Source: Kribbella albertanoniae (GTDB taxonomy: Bacteria > Actinomycetota > Actinomycetes > Propionibacteriales > Kribbellaceae). Taken from it: a stretch of 64,000 nucleotides of DNA. The stretch lies in the NCBI RefSeq assembly GCF_004348455.1, contig NZ_SMKA01000002.1, positions 1 through 64,000 on the forward strand, in the 5' to 3' direction. Shown in pieces: positions 32,412-41,436 of the stretch. A model generated the notes under the pieces. That model searched no databases. It was not told the DNA's origin and was given only the letters and a program-made list of their open reading frames with translations. The position numbers were made by a program, and so were the translations under genes. Positions within the stretch are counted from its first letter, which is position 1. Each line of letters begins with the position of its first letter.

Positions 32412-34345
32412 CGAAGGCCTTCCGAGATGGTCGAGTAGGTCTGGTGCCTGGCCGGGTACGCGCGCCGGGTCAGGCGGAACGTCGGTGTGATCTGGGTGAG
32501 CGGTGGGAGCTTGATCACGAGCTGGTTCGCGCCGACCGGGACTTGCTGCCGCTCGACCGCCGGTTCGGTGATGTCGGAGCGGCCGTGCACCGGCCCGGGC
32601 CAGCCGTCGCCCAACGTGTCGAACGTGACCTGGTCGATGCGGTCCTCACCCCAGCCACCCGCCTGTACGACGACCCTTCGGGTGCGCACCGGATCGAGGT
32701 TGACCAGCGTGAAGGTGATGGCCTCGTCGGACAGGTCCCGGACCAGAGCCGCGACACCCTCCGGCAGACCGGGCCGCTCACGCTCGTGGTCCCAGTACCG
32801 CAGCCGGGCGACCGGTAGCCCGCCGTTGTAGAGGGTGGTCGGTGCACCGAGGATCTGCTGCGACAGGATCTCGGTCGCGACCGGGTTGACCTGCTGCCAC
32901 CAGTGGATGTCGTCGCCCTGGCTGAGCGTGTCGTCCTGCCGGATCAGCGCGAGCCGTTGCGAGACCTGGCCGAGTGCCATCAGCAAGCTCTGCCGAGGCT
33001 GGTCTGGATACTCACCGCGCAACCAGGCGAACCAAGCGGCCTCGTGGCCGGCTTCCTCCTTGTCGCGGAACTGCTGGACGCGGCGCCAGCGGTAGCCGGC
33101 TCGGGCGAGAGCTTGCTCCAGCCTCGATCGGTCGCCGTCGCTGCCGCTGTTCCACCAGAGCCAGAAGAGGAAGTGGATCGGCACCGGATGCCAGTCGAAC
33201 CAGCCGCCGGTCGAATGCCGGTACGGCACCAGTTCGATTTCGTACTGGATGTCCTCGCCCAGGTGTGTCTCCCACCAGTGCCCGAGGGTCGAGGACTTCG
33301 GATCGAAGCGCCGTCGCCGGGCCTGTGCGAGCACGGTGTCGAGCGGCACGCGGGCGAGGTTCCAGATCGACTCGTCACCGCGGACCAGGAAGTCGTTGGT
33401 GGCAGCGATCAGGGCCGCCGAACCGACGGAGTGCAGTCCGTGCGGCCACGCCCAGCCGTAGTGGCCGCCGTACCAGTCGCCCGAGTGCAACTCACCGACC
33501 TTGCCGGCAGGGCCCACGTTGTCCGGAATCAGGCCGTCGTTGGCCTCCGCGCGCGCTCGCCACGCGTCGACGTACTCGATGATCCAGTCCCGGAACTCGG
33601 TGGCGTTGTCGTAGAGCCAGGCATTGGCGGCCAGCGAGGTGGCGGCCAGGTTCACGGCGGTGTCGCCGACGCCCATCCGCTCCTGCATCGCCTGACCCAT
33701 GCGGTCGGCGTTCGCCGGTACGGCGAGGTCGTCCCAGACCCGGATTCCGGGGACGTCGTCGAGCGGCAGGCCGTACGGCTTCATCCCGAGTTGGGTGGCC
33801 GGGTAGCTCTCCCACTCCTCGCCGACCCCGGGGCGCGGGCCGCCCGAACCGTTGTGCGGGGCAACGATGATGCGGTGGCCGGGATCGTAGTTGCCGGTCG
33901 GCGATCCCGGCAGGTAGAGCCTGGCGAAGCGCAGCGCCCGTTCACGGAAGACCGGATCGGCCGGATCCGCGGCACACAAGGCATAGAAGAAGACCAGCGA
34001 CTCACCCTGATGGAACCAGTCGTAACCGCGTTCGTACTCGTCGATCAGGAAGCCGCGCTCGGTGAGCTGCCGGGTGACGCCCTCCCAGTGCCGCTTGGCC
34101 GCCGTCAGGATGTCGTCCGAACCACCCAGCAGATAGAACGTCGGCCAGTTGAAGAACGGTTCGTAGAAGTCGTCCACACCGTCCCGGCCGAACATCTGCC
34201 CGTGGTAGCGCAGCCGCCCGTCCAGCCCGGTGTACTTGGCCTCGAACTCCCGCCACGCGGCCTCGATCGTGGCCATCAGATGCCGCTGCAGGACGGCCCA
34301 CTCCGGTGGCTGGACGACCGGCGTACTCCCCGTGATTGTGGTCAT
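32408..34345 (-). CDS. Uncharacterised carbohydrate-locus enzyme
   Basis: 645 residues, cytoplasmic (no signal), very rich in Trp, Tyr and His. The first 400 residues look helical with repeated aromatic pockets (DGVDDFYEPFFNWPTFYLLG, GYDWFHQGESLVFFY, GDWYGGHYGWAWPHGLHS), suggestive of an alpha/alpha-barrel glycoside hydrolase or lyase; the last 120 residues are beta-rich, as in the C-terminal sandwich of such enzymes. I do not recognise the family. It sits between the permease and RraA genes, with 4-bp overlaps on both sides, so it most likely processes the imported sugar. Confidence 0.8.
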   Translation of the reverse strand: MTTITGSTPVVQPPEWAVLQRHLMATIEAAWREFEAKYTGLDGRLRYHGQMFGRDGVDDFYEPFFNWPTFYLLGGSDDILTAAKRHWEGVTRQLTERGFLIDEYERGYDWFHQGESLVFFYALCAADPADPVFRERALRFARLYLPGSPTGNYDPGHRIIVAPHNGSGGPRPGVGEEWESYPATQLGMKPYGLPLDDVPGIRVWDDLAVPANADRMGQAMQERMGVGDTAVNLAATSLAANAWLYDNATEFRDWIIEYVDAWRARAEANDGLIPDNVGPAGKVGELHSGDWYGGHYGWAWPHGLHSVGSAALIAATNDFLVRGDESIWNLARVPLDTVLAQARRRRFDPKSSTLGHWWETHLGEDIQYEIELVPYRHSTGGWFDWHPVPIHFLFWLWWNSGSDGDRSRLEQALARAGYRWRRVQQFRDKEEAGHEAAWFAWLRGEYPDQPRQSLLMALGQVSQRLALIRQDDTLSQGDDIHWWQQVNPVATEILSQQILGAPTTLYNGGLPVARLRYWDHERERPGLPEGVAALVRDLSDEAITFTLVNLDPVRTRRVVVQAGGWGEDRIDQVTFDTLGDGWPGPVHGRSDITEPAVERQQVPVGANQLVIKLPPLTQITPTFRLTRRAYPARHQTYSTISEGLR

Positions 34346-35160
34346 CCCTTGAGCGCCCCCGAGGTCAGTCCGCTGATGATGTGCCGCTGCATGAAGACGA
34401 AGAACACGAACACCGGGGCGATCGCGAGCAGCAGGTTCGGATAGACCGCGGAGAAGTTCGTGGTGAACTGCCCGATCGCGGCGTAGACCCCGGTCGTGAC
34501 GGTGTAGATCCCGGAGGCCGGGCCGAGGATGATCTGCGGGTTCACGAAGTCCGCCCAGACGCTGACCGCGTTCAGTACGACGACCGTCGCGATCGCCGGC
34601 CGCATCAGCGGCACGATCACCTGGAGCAGGATCCGGAGCCGGCTCGCACCGTCGATCCGGGCGGCCTCGTCCAGCTGGACGGGGATCGTCTGGATGAAGC
34701 CGGTGAACAGGAACACCGACACCGGGATCGTCAGTGTCGTCTCGAACAACAGGAAGCCCGGCACGGTCCCCATCAGGTTGATCGAGCGGAGCACGTAGAC
34801 GACCGGGATCACCAGGACCTGACTGGGAATGAACAGTCCGGCCAGCATGATCATCAGTGCCACCCGATGGGCCCGACGGAGGCCGCGGGCAACGACGTAC
34901 GCGGCCGGAATCGTGACGATCAGGCAGAGCAGTCCGACCCCGATGACGAAGCCTGCGGTCACCAGATAGCCGCGGACTACGTTGTACGTCGGCGCGGTCA
35001 GCGCGTCCCACAGGTAACTGGGGGAGAGGTCGACCAGGAAGCTGAACGGCCGCTCCATGATGTCCTGCTGGGATTTGAAGCTGTTCACGACCAGCAGGTA
35101 GAGCGGTGCGAGCATGATGACGCCCGCGATCGTGAGGATGCCGGTGCGGAGAACCTTCAT
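34342..35160 (-). CDS. ABC sugar importer permease (MalG-like)
   Basis: 272 residues, six predicted membrane helices, with the EAA loop EAARIDGASRLRILLQVIVPL near 180-200 that docks the ATPase. ATGA overlap with the upstream permease. Carbohydrate uptake 1 (CUT1) family. No ATPase gene is present in the operon, so a shared MsiK-type ATPase encoded elsewhere probably energises it. Confidence 0.93.
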   Translation of the reverse strand: MKVLRTGILTIAGVIMLAPLYLLVVNSFKSQQDIMERPFSFLVDLSPSYLWDALTAPTYNVVRGYLVTAGFVIGVGLLCLIVTIPAAYVVARGLRRAHRVALMIMLAGLFIPSQVLVIPVVYVLRSINLMGTVPGFLLFETTLTIPVSVFLFTGFIQTIPVQLDEAARIDGASRLRILLQVIVPLMRPAIATVVVLNAVSVWADFVNPQIILGPASGIYTVTTGVYAAIGQFTTNFSAVYPNLLLAIAPVFVFFVFMQRHIISGLTSGALKG

Positions 35161-36053
35161 GCGGCGACGTCCCTCTCGGCCCTGCGGCGCATCGCCGTCA
35201 GGGCAACGGTGACGACCAGGATGACGACCATCAGCAGGACGGCCTGGGCGGCGCCGTACCCTAGCTTCCCGTTCGCGAAGGAGATGGTCAGGATGTAGTA
35301 CGTGATGGTCTGCGTGGTCCCGGCGGGTCCGCCCGCGGTCAGTGCGAGGACGAGCTCGTAGGTGCGGAGCAGCGAGATCATCGTCAGCACGAGATTGATG
35401 GTGACCACGGGTGCCAGCAATGCGAACTTGACCCGCCAGAACGTCTGCCACGCGTTCGCACCGTCGATCAGTGCGGCCTCCATCAGCTCGCCGGGCAGCG
35501 TCTGCAGCCCGGCGAGGTAGAGGACCATCGTGACGCCGAAGTTCGCCCAGATGATCACCAGCACCAGGCTGATGATCGCCCAGGTGGGTTCGGCCAGGAA
35601 CGGGATGCCGGTGCCGCCGAGCGCATGCAGCACCGAGTTGACGGCACCGTTGCTGCCGAGGATCGCCGACCAGAGGAAGCCGATGATCACCGCGCCGATG
35701 ATGTACGGGTAGAAGAGGGCGCCGCGAGCGACCGCTTTGAAGCGGCCTGGACCATCGACCAGCAGTGCCAGTCCGAGACCGAGTGCGTTGGCGAACAGTG
35801 TCCCGACGACCGCGATGACCAGCGTCACGACGGCCGCTTGGACCAGCGGCTCGTCGTCGAAGATCCGGCGGTAGTTCTCCCACCCGATGAACTCCGGGCG
35901 CGGCGTGAACCCGTCCCAGTCGGTCAGGCTCAGGTAGCCGGCGATCCCGATCGGGACCAGGATGAACACCAGCACCAGAGCCAGCGCCGGGGCGAGCATC
36001 GCGATGTCCCCGGCCGCAGGCCCCAGGCGTTTGCGTGGTCGGTCAGCGGGCAT
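35157..36053 (-). CDS. ABC sugar importer permease (MalF-like)
   Basis: 298 residues with an N-terminal helix followed by the permease core and the EAA loop EAALIDGANAWQTFWRVKFALL near 200-221. ATG 36053 overlaps the end of the binding-protein gene by 11 bp; the longer frame upstream is not needed. CUT1 family partner of the next permease. Confidence 0.93.
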   Translation of the reverse strand: MPADRPRKRLGPAAGDIAMLAPALALVLVFILVPIGIAGYLSLTDWDGFTPRPEFIGWENYRRIFDDEPLVQAAVVTLVIAVVGTLFANALGLGLALLVDGPGRFKAVARGALFYPYIIGAVIIGFLWSAILGSNGAVNSVLHALGGTGIPFLAEPTWAIISLVLVIIWANFGVTMVLYLAGLQTLPGELMEAALIDGANAWQTFWRVKFALLAPVVTINLVLTMISLLRTYELVLALTAGGPAGTTQTITYYILTISFANGKLGYGAAQAVLLMVVILVVTVALTAMRRRAERDVAA

Positions 36054-37314
36054 TCCCGGTCCACCACTTGTCCATTGCTGCGATCGCCTGCTCGGCGGAG
36101 TCGCCGAGGTACAGCTTCTGCAGGATCTTGGTGAGCTCGGCCGACCAGCCGCTCGGCGCGGTGTTGTCACCGAAACCGTCACCGGCGACGACCGCCCCCG
36201 GCGCGGCGTCGACGATCTTCTGGACCTCCTGGGTCAACGGCGAGGCCTGGTAGCTGAAGCCGGTCCGGAAGTTGCCCTCCGCAACAAGCTGTTTCTGTAC
36301 GGCGGCCTTGTCGCTGACCAGGTACTTCACCAGCTCGAACGCCTCCGCCTTGTGCTTGGACGAATTCAGCACGCTGTACAGGTCGCCCGCCCCACCGACC
36401 TGCGGGACCGGCTTGCCGTCGAACGACGGCGCCGCGAAGACGCCGACCCCGAACTTCGGCTTGGCCTGGTCGATCGTCGGCACCGCCCAGTTGCCCATCA
36501 CGTACGTCGCCGCCTTGCCGGACGTGAAGTCGACCAGCGAGTCGTTGTACTTGACGCCGTTCGCGTTCTTGGACACCAGCCCGTCGTCGATCCACGACTT
36601 GTAGACCTCGACATACCGCTTGTAGTCGCTGTTCGCGAAGGTGACCTCGCCCTTGGTGCGCTTGGAGTACCAGTTCGGCTCGTTCTGCATCACCACCGCG
36701 TTGGCCAACTGCTGGAACTGTGCCGCGGTTACCCACTCACCGGCGGTCTCCAGCGGTGTGTACCCACCGGCCTGCTTGATCTTCTTCAGTACGGCGGTGA
36801 ACTCGTCGACCGTCGCCGGGGGAGCGGCGATGCCGGCCTTCTGGAAGGCATCCTTGTTGTAGAACACCAGGCTCTGAGCCTGGAAGGAGGCGCCGACCGT
36901 CCACTGCCGGCTGTCGATCTGCAGCTCCTTCGCGAACGGGGTGTCGGTGACCCACGGCTCGTTCGGAAGGGTTGCCATCACCTTGGCCTCGGCCGCGGTG
37001 GTCTGGCCGCCGAGCAGGTCCGGTTCGGTACCGGCGGCCAGCTGCTGGGTCAGGGTCTCCTGGACGTTCCCGGTGGCTGCGGTCGGTGCTTCGATCTTGA
37101 CGTCGACGCCGGGATGGGCCTGCTCGAACGGGGCCACCAGGTCCTCGTAGAAGGTCACCGGAAGCGCCGGTGTCACATTTACCAGCATCCGCAGTGTCTT
37201 CTTACCGTCGGCCTCGTCCTGGCTCTCGCCACCGCAGGCCGACGCCGCGAGCAGCGCGGTCAGGGCCAGGCCGGTCGCCGAAATGACGCGGAAGCGTCGG
37301 CGCGTAGTGGTCAC
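36043..37314 (-). CDS. ABC sugar-binding lipoprotein
   Basis: 423 residues. Lipoprotein signal peptide with lipobox LAASAC (Cys27), then a family 1 extracellular solute-binding domain: FYEDLVAPFEQAHPGVDVKI near 55-75 and GDLYSVLNSSKHKAEAFELVKYL near 310-332. It captures the sugar outside the membrane for the two permeases. The promoter region contains a GntR-type operator. Confidence 0.93.
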   Translation of the reverse strand: MTTTRRRFRVISATGLALTALLAASACGGESQDEADGKKTLRMLVNVTPALPVTFYEDLVAPFEQAHPGVDVKIEAPTAATGNVQETLTQQLAAGTEPDLLGGQTTAAEAKVMATLPNEPWVTDTPFAKELQIDSRQWTVGASFQAQSLVFYNKDAFQKAGIAAPPATVDEFTAVLKKIKQAGGYTPLETAGEWVTAAQFQQLANAVVMQNEPNWYSKRTKGEVTFANSDYKRYVEVYKSWIDDGLVSKNANGVKYNDSLVDFTSGKAATYVMGNWAVPTIDQAKPKFGVGVFAAPSFDGKPVPQVGGAGDLYSVLNSSKHKAEAFELVKYLVSDKAAVQKQLVAEGNFRTGFSYQASPLTQEVQKIVDAAPGAVVAGDGFGDNTAPSGWSAELTKILQKLYLGDSAEQAIAAMDKWWTGNAR

Positions 37315-37332
37315 GATCCTCCTCCAAGGAAT

Positions 37333-37353
37333 TGATAATCGACTATCGATTGA
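37333..37353. promoter_or_regulatory. GntR-type operator A
   Basis: AATCGA-N3-TCGATT core within 21 bp, 19 bp before the binding-protein ATG. Related sites lie at 38085 and 38136. Confidence 0.75.
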
Positions 37354-37397
37354 CGATCACGGTAAGACGGGCCGGGGTTCCCGTCAACCAGGGCTGA

Positions 37398-38051
37398 TCA
37401 GGCCTTGGGCGGGAACTTGCCTTGCCCGACGGCGTGCACGAAGAAGGCCTGGCCGGCGACCGGAGCGTCACCGGCGTCGAGCAGATCCACCAGCCGGACG
37501 TGATCCTGAGCGACCGCGTCCCAGTCGCCGGTGAAGGCCGGATCTCCGATGACGTGCTGGCTGATCAGGCTCGGCTCCATGATCGACCAGACCCGGACCA
37601 GCAGTGGGCTGGCCGCCAGCTCGACCGCTGTCCGGTGGAACTGCATATCCAGCAGCCGCAGCTCGGCGCGGTCTTCGGCGGCCGCCGCGACCACCATCTG
37701 CTCCGCGACCGTGCGCAGCCGGGACGTGTCGACGCCCTCCAGTCGCGCCACGGTTTCGGCGCCGATCTGCTCGACCGCGGCGCGCAGCTCGCGGCCGATG
37801 GTGAATTCCTCGGTGGACAGCTCGGTGACGTAGTTGCCGCGGCGCGGGAGCGAGATCACCATGCCCTCGTGGACCAGCCGTTTGATGGCGTCCCGCACCG
37901 GTGCCTGGCTGACGCCCAGGGTGCGCGCGATCTCCGACTCGACCAGCCGGCTGCCCGGCGCCTGGCTGCCGTCCAGGATGCCCTTGCGGACCAGTCCGTA
38001 CACCTTGTCCGACAGCAGTTCCTGTGTGACGGATGCATCCTCGAAAGCCAC
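37398..38051 (-). CDS. GntR/FCD-family regulator of the sugar locus
   Basis: 217 residues from GTG 38051 (ATG 38084 possible). Winged helix-turn-helix at about 10-75: LVRKGILDGSQAPGSRLVES then EIARTLGVSQAPVRDAIKRL. FCD ligand domain at 85-210 with metal-binding His residues (RLLDMQFHRTAV, ISQHVIGD, HVRLVDLL). FCD regulators typically sense sugar acids such as gluconate or uronates. The nearby repeated operator and the divergent beta-helix gene indicate control of the entire locus. Confidence 0.9.
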   Translation of the reverse strand: MAFEDASVTQELLSDKVYGLVRKGILDGSQAPGSRLVESEIARTLGVSQAPVRDAIKRLVHEGMVISLPRRGNYVTELSTEEFTIGRELRAAVEQIGAETVARLEGVDTSRLRTVAEQMVVAAAAEDRAELRLLDMQFHRTAVELAASPLLVRVWSIMEPSLISQHVIGDPAFTGDWDAVAQDHVRLVDLLDAGDAPVAGQAFFVHAVGQGKFPPKA

Positions 38052-38084
38052 CGCGCTACCCCTGTTTCGTCTGTGAGCGATCAC

Positions 38085-38104
38085 CGATTATCGGCTATCG
38101 CGAC
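38085..38104. promoter_or_regulatory. GntR-type operator B (partial)
   Basis: CGATTATCGGCTATCGCG, core TATCG-N-CTATCG shared with site A. Immediately upstream of the GntR gene; probably autoregulatory. Confidence 0.5.
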
Positions 38105-38135
38105 CATTGACGCCGTACCCGGAGCAGTCTACCTT

Positions 38136-38161
38136 CCAATCAATAATCGATTAGCGATTGG
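38136..38161. promoter_or_regulatory. GntR-type operator C
   Basis: AATCGA-N3-GCGATT inside an outer CCAATC/GATTGG inverted repeat, ending six bases before the beta-helix gene start. Bound regulator would block its transcription. Confidence 0.7.
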
Positions 38162-38167
38162 ATTGAG

Positions 38168-40459
38168 ATGATCCTGACCCTGTTCCGCGCGGGGATCGCC
38201 GCTACCTCCGCCTTAGCGCTCAGCCTGACCGGTACGGTCGGCGTCCAGGCAGGCAGCACGAGCCACCGGACCTACTACGTCAGCCCCGGCGGATCCGATA
38301 CCGCCTCCGGATCCGCGGGCTCGCCGTACCAGCACATCCAGCGGTGCGCGGAGGTGATGCAGGCCGGTGACACCTGCCTGATCGCGTCCGGCACCTATCG
38401 GGAGTCCGTCGTACCGGCCCGCAGCGGTACGGCGACGGCTCCGATCACGTACGCCGCAGCTCCAGGCGCGGACGTCGTCGTCGAGGGCACGGACCTGGTG
38501 ACCGCCTGGACGAAGACTTCGGACGCTGACCTGGCGGAGCTCGCCGCCGCCGACCGCTTCCTGTCGGCGTCGCCGTTCGGTGACGCGGTCCGCGGCGGTC
38601 ACATCTACCAGGCGAACGTGACACTGGACCCGAGCTTGCCGGGCAACCAGGTGTTCATGGACCGCGGGCTGAGTGTCGAGGCGCAGTGGCCGCATCCAGG
38701 GACCAACCCGATGAACCCGAAGATGGCCAAGGCCCAGACCGGAACCGTCACCAGCATCACGTCCAACCAGCTGACCCAGCCGGCCGGTTACTGGATCGGC
38801 GCCCGCTTCACGGTGCGGAACTGGTTCGTCACCGAGACCGGACCGGTCACGAGCTATTCGCCCGGCTCGCTCGAGGCATCATCGCTGCCGAACTGCATCA
38901 GCCTGAACTCTGGTGAGGGAACGCCGTTCTCACTCAGCGGGAAGCTGTCGGAGCTGGGCAGCCCGAACACGTGGTTCTACACCAAGGACACGCAGAAACT
39001 GTATGTCTGGACGCCCGACGGCGCCCCGGCCGCGCAGCACACGATCGAGGCGAAGCAGCGGAACTGGGGTGTCGACCTGTCCGGTCGCTCGTACCTGACG
39101 CTGCGCGGGATCGGTGTGCACGCGACCTCGATCCGGACGTCGGCAACGTCGACCCACAACACGATCGACGGCACGGTCGGGTCGTACCTGTCGGCGTACC
39201 TGGACGTGACCAAGGACCCCAACATGGTCGAGGACTACGACAACTGTGGCTTCCTCACTGCGGGGGAGACGACGTCCGGCATCGTTCTCGACGGGAAGTA
39301 CAACACCGTCAAGAACAGCTACCTGAACTGGAGTTCCGGCAACGGGATCGCGTTGCTCGGCTCCCACAACTCGGCCGTCAACAACACCATCACGAACACC
39401 GACTACCTCGGGACGTACGCCGCCGGGATCAACCTGGTCGGTTCCAACGCCGTGATCCGGAACAATACCGTCCGCGCGACGGGCCGCAGCAGTGTGAACA
39501 TCGACAACAAGGTCGCCGGCCGGAAGGTTTCCGGGTCCGACATCAGCTACAACGACCTGTCCGACTACAGCTACCTCGTCAACGACAACGGCGCCATCTA
39601 CATCTGCTGCTTCGTGGACATGGCCGGCACGGACATGCACCACAACCTGCTGCACGACCCGAACCCGTTCGGTGCCTCGTTCGCTCCGGGGATCTATGCC
39701 GACAACAGCACTTTCAACGTGACACTGCATCACAACGTCGCGTACGGCAGCACCACGTACGGCGTCGCCCTGTTCAACGGCGACGGGTCGAAGGGCAACC
39801 GGGCCTACAGCAACACGTCCGGGACCGACGGCAACGCGATCACGATGTTCTCGTCGGCGTACTCGGACATGGAGGTCCGCGACAACATCGGTGACGTGGC
39901 GCCGAAGACCGGGGTTGTTGCGTCGGGCAACGTGCCGTACGCGGTCGACCCGTTGTTCACGGACCCGCTGCGCAACGACTACAGCCTGCAGCCCGGATCC
40001 CCGGCCAAGCACGCGGGGGCTTATCCGTACGGCGTGAAGCCGTGGACCGGTGGTTCGGCCCTGACCCAGACCAAGGTCGAGGCGGAGCGGTACTCGACGG
40101 GGAACGGTGTCGCCCGCCACTACGCCGGGACCGGCACGGTGATGGGCAACTTCGACGGTGGTGACTCGGTCGGTTACCGCTCGGTCGATTTCGGGGCCGG
40201 ACGCAACCTCTTCGTGGCGAGCATCGGCTCGGACCCGGCATACGCGGGGAAGAAGTTCCAGATCCGGCTCGACGCCGTCGACGGGCCGGTCATCGGCACG
40301 ATGTCGATGCTGTCCACCGGTGGATTCGACACCTACCGCACGCACTCGATCCCGATCACGACCACCAAGGGTGTGCACGACGTCTACCTGGTCGCGGCCT
40401 CCGACGGACCTGGCATCGGCAACCTCGACTGGTTCGCGTTCGCCACGCCAACGCGCTGA
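38168..40459 (+). CDS. Secreted beta-helix protein with C-terminal carbohydrate-binding domain
   Basis: 763 residues. Signal peptide at 1-28, then YYVSPGGSDTASGSAGSPYQHIQRC, the classic start of right-handed parallel beta-helix polysaccharide lyases and glycosidases. Asn-rich helix rungs (NTITNT, IRNNTVRATG, HHNLLHDPNPFG) cover about 290-600. The last 130 residues (VEAERYSTGNGVAR to GIGNLDWFAF) match a CBM6/35-like sandwich. It probably cuts an extracellular polysaccharide whose fragments are imported by the ABC system. The catalytic type cannot be set by eye. ATG 38168 lacks a ribosome binding site and lies just past operator C. Confidence 0.87.
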   Translation: MILTLFRAGIAATSALALSLTGTVGVQAGSTSHRTYYVSPGGSDTASGSAGSPYQHIQRCAEVMQAGDTCLIASGTYRESVVPARSGTATAPITYAAAPGADVVVEGTDLVTAWTKTSDADLAELAAADRFLSASPFGDAVRGGHIYQANVTLDPSLPGNQVFMDRGLSVEAQWPHPGTNPMNPKMAKAQTGTVTSITSNQLTQPAGYWIGARFTVRNWFVTETGPVTSYSPGSLEASSLPNCISLNSGEGTPFSLSGKLSELGSPNTWFYTKDTQKLYVWTPDGAPAAQHTIEAKQRNWGVDLSGRSYLTLRGIGVHATSIRTSATSTHNTIDGTVGSYLSAYLDVTKDPNMVEDYDNCGFLTAGETTSGIVLDGKYNTVKNSYLNWSSGNGIALLGSHNSAVNNTITNTDYLGTYAAGINLVGSNAVIRNNTVRATGRSSVNIDNKVAGRKVSGSDISYNDLSDYSYLVNDNGAIYICCFVDMAGTDMHHNLLHDPNPFGASFAPGIYADNSTFNVTLHHNVAYGSTTYGVALFNGDGSKGNRAYSNTSGTDGNAITMFSSAYSDMEVRDNIGDVAPKTGVVASGNVPYAVDPLFTDPLRNDYSLQPGSPAKHAGAYPYGVKPWTGGSALTQTKVEAERYSTGNGVARHYAGTGTVMGNFDGGDSVGYRSVDFGAGRNLFVASIGSDPAYAGKKFQIRLDAVDGPVIGTMSMLSTGGFDTYRTHSIPITTTKGVHDVYLVAASDGPGIGNLDWFAFATPTR

Positions 40460-40466
40460 CCAGAAC

Positions 40467-40495
40467 TGTCACAAGTCGGCGGCCAGGCCGGTCTT
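40467..40495 (+). promoter_or_regulatory. ECF41-type promoter P4
   Basis: TGTCACA (40467-40473), 16 bases, GGTCTT (40490-40495), 39 bp before the hydrolase start. Confidence 0.65.
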
Positions 40496-40534
40496 AGCTG
40501 AGTACTGGCCGTCGACGAAGTGGAAGTGATCTGT

Positions 40535-41431
40535 GTGGCAGTAGGCGAGAGTCCATCCGTACTGGATGACGCTGTGCTGGCTTGGGGGCTCGCGGGCGAC
40601 TTCACCAGTGCTTTTGCCGAGGTGAACGGGACCACGCTGCACTACGTCGCCGGCGGCCAGGGCGAACCGCTTCTGCTGTTACCCGGCTGGCCGGTGACGT
40701 GGCGCGAGTTCCGCCACGTCATGCCCCTGCTGGCCGAGCGGTACCGCGTGATCGCGGTCGATCTGCGCGGGATGAACCTGTCGGGTAAGCCGGCTACCGG
40801 CTACGACAAGAAGACCATGGCGCGCGACATCTTCGAGCTCGTCCGGCACCTGGGCTACTCGAAGGCCAACATCGCCGGGCACGACATCGGCTCGATGGTC
40901 GCCTTCAGCTACGCGATCAATCATCCCGAGGCGATCAGCAAGCTGGCCATCATGGAAGTCGGCCATCCGGACTCCAGTCTGTACGACCTGAAACTGCTTC
41001 CGTACGACGGCGCCCCGAACCTGTGGTGGTTCCCCCTCAACCAGCTCCGTGGCCTGCCTGAGCAGCTGCTCGCGGGGCGGATGCAGTTCGTCGTGGACCA
41101 CGTCTTCGATACGCATCTCGTCGACCGGGGCAAGGTCGACGTACAGGATCGGTTGGCGTATGCGCGTGCCTACGACAACGCCGAGGCGATCCGGGCCGGG
41201 AACGGCTGGTTCCAGGCCTTCGATCAGGACGTCGCGGATTTCAAGGCCTACGACAAGGTGACGGTGCCGATGCTCGGTCTTGCCTCACCGGCGAACTTCG
41301 CGGGCGTCCAGCAGGCCTGGCCACAGTTGGGTACGGATGTCCAGGTGGCCATGATCGACGGCACCGGCCACTTCCTGCCGATCGAGCAACCGGAGGCAGT
41401 GGCGCGGGCGCTCACCGACTTCTTCGGCTGA
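40535..41431 (+). CDS. Epoxide-hydrolase-like alpha/beta hydrolase
   Basis: 298 residues. LLLLPGWPVTWREFRHV oxyanion segment, RVIAVDLRGMNLSGKP near 70, nucleophile Asp in GHDIGSM near residue 112 and catalytic His in GTGHFLPIEQPE near 280. This is the Asp-nucleophile hydrolase group common in actinomycetes (epoxide hydrolases and relatives). GTG 40535 has GGAAG eight bases upstream; in-frame GTGs at 40520 and 40526 are alternatives. Expressed from ECF-type promoter P4. Confidence 0.88.
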   Translation: MAVGESPSVLDDAVLAWGLAGDFTSAFAEVNGTTLHYVAGGQGEPLLLLPGWPVTWREFRHVMPLLAERYRVIAVDLRGMNLSGKPATGYDKKTMARDIFELVRHLGYSKANIAGHDIGSMVAFSYAINHPEAISKLAIMEVGHPDSSLYDLKLLPYDGAPNLWWFPLNQLRGLPEQLLAGRMQFVVDHVFDTHLVDRGKVDVQDRLAYARAYDNAEAIRAGNGWFQAFDQDVADFKAYDKVTVPMLGLASPANFAGVQQAWPQLGTDVQVAMIDGTGHFLPIEQPEAVARALTDFFG

Positions 41432-41436
41432 GGATC

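Noticed and set aside
34346..35011. N-terminal extension of the 645-residue enzyme frame to 35011
   Set aside because: It overlaps the permease gene completely; the ATGA overlap at 34342-34345 gives the natural start.
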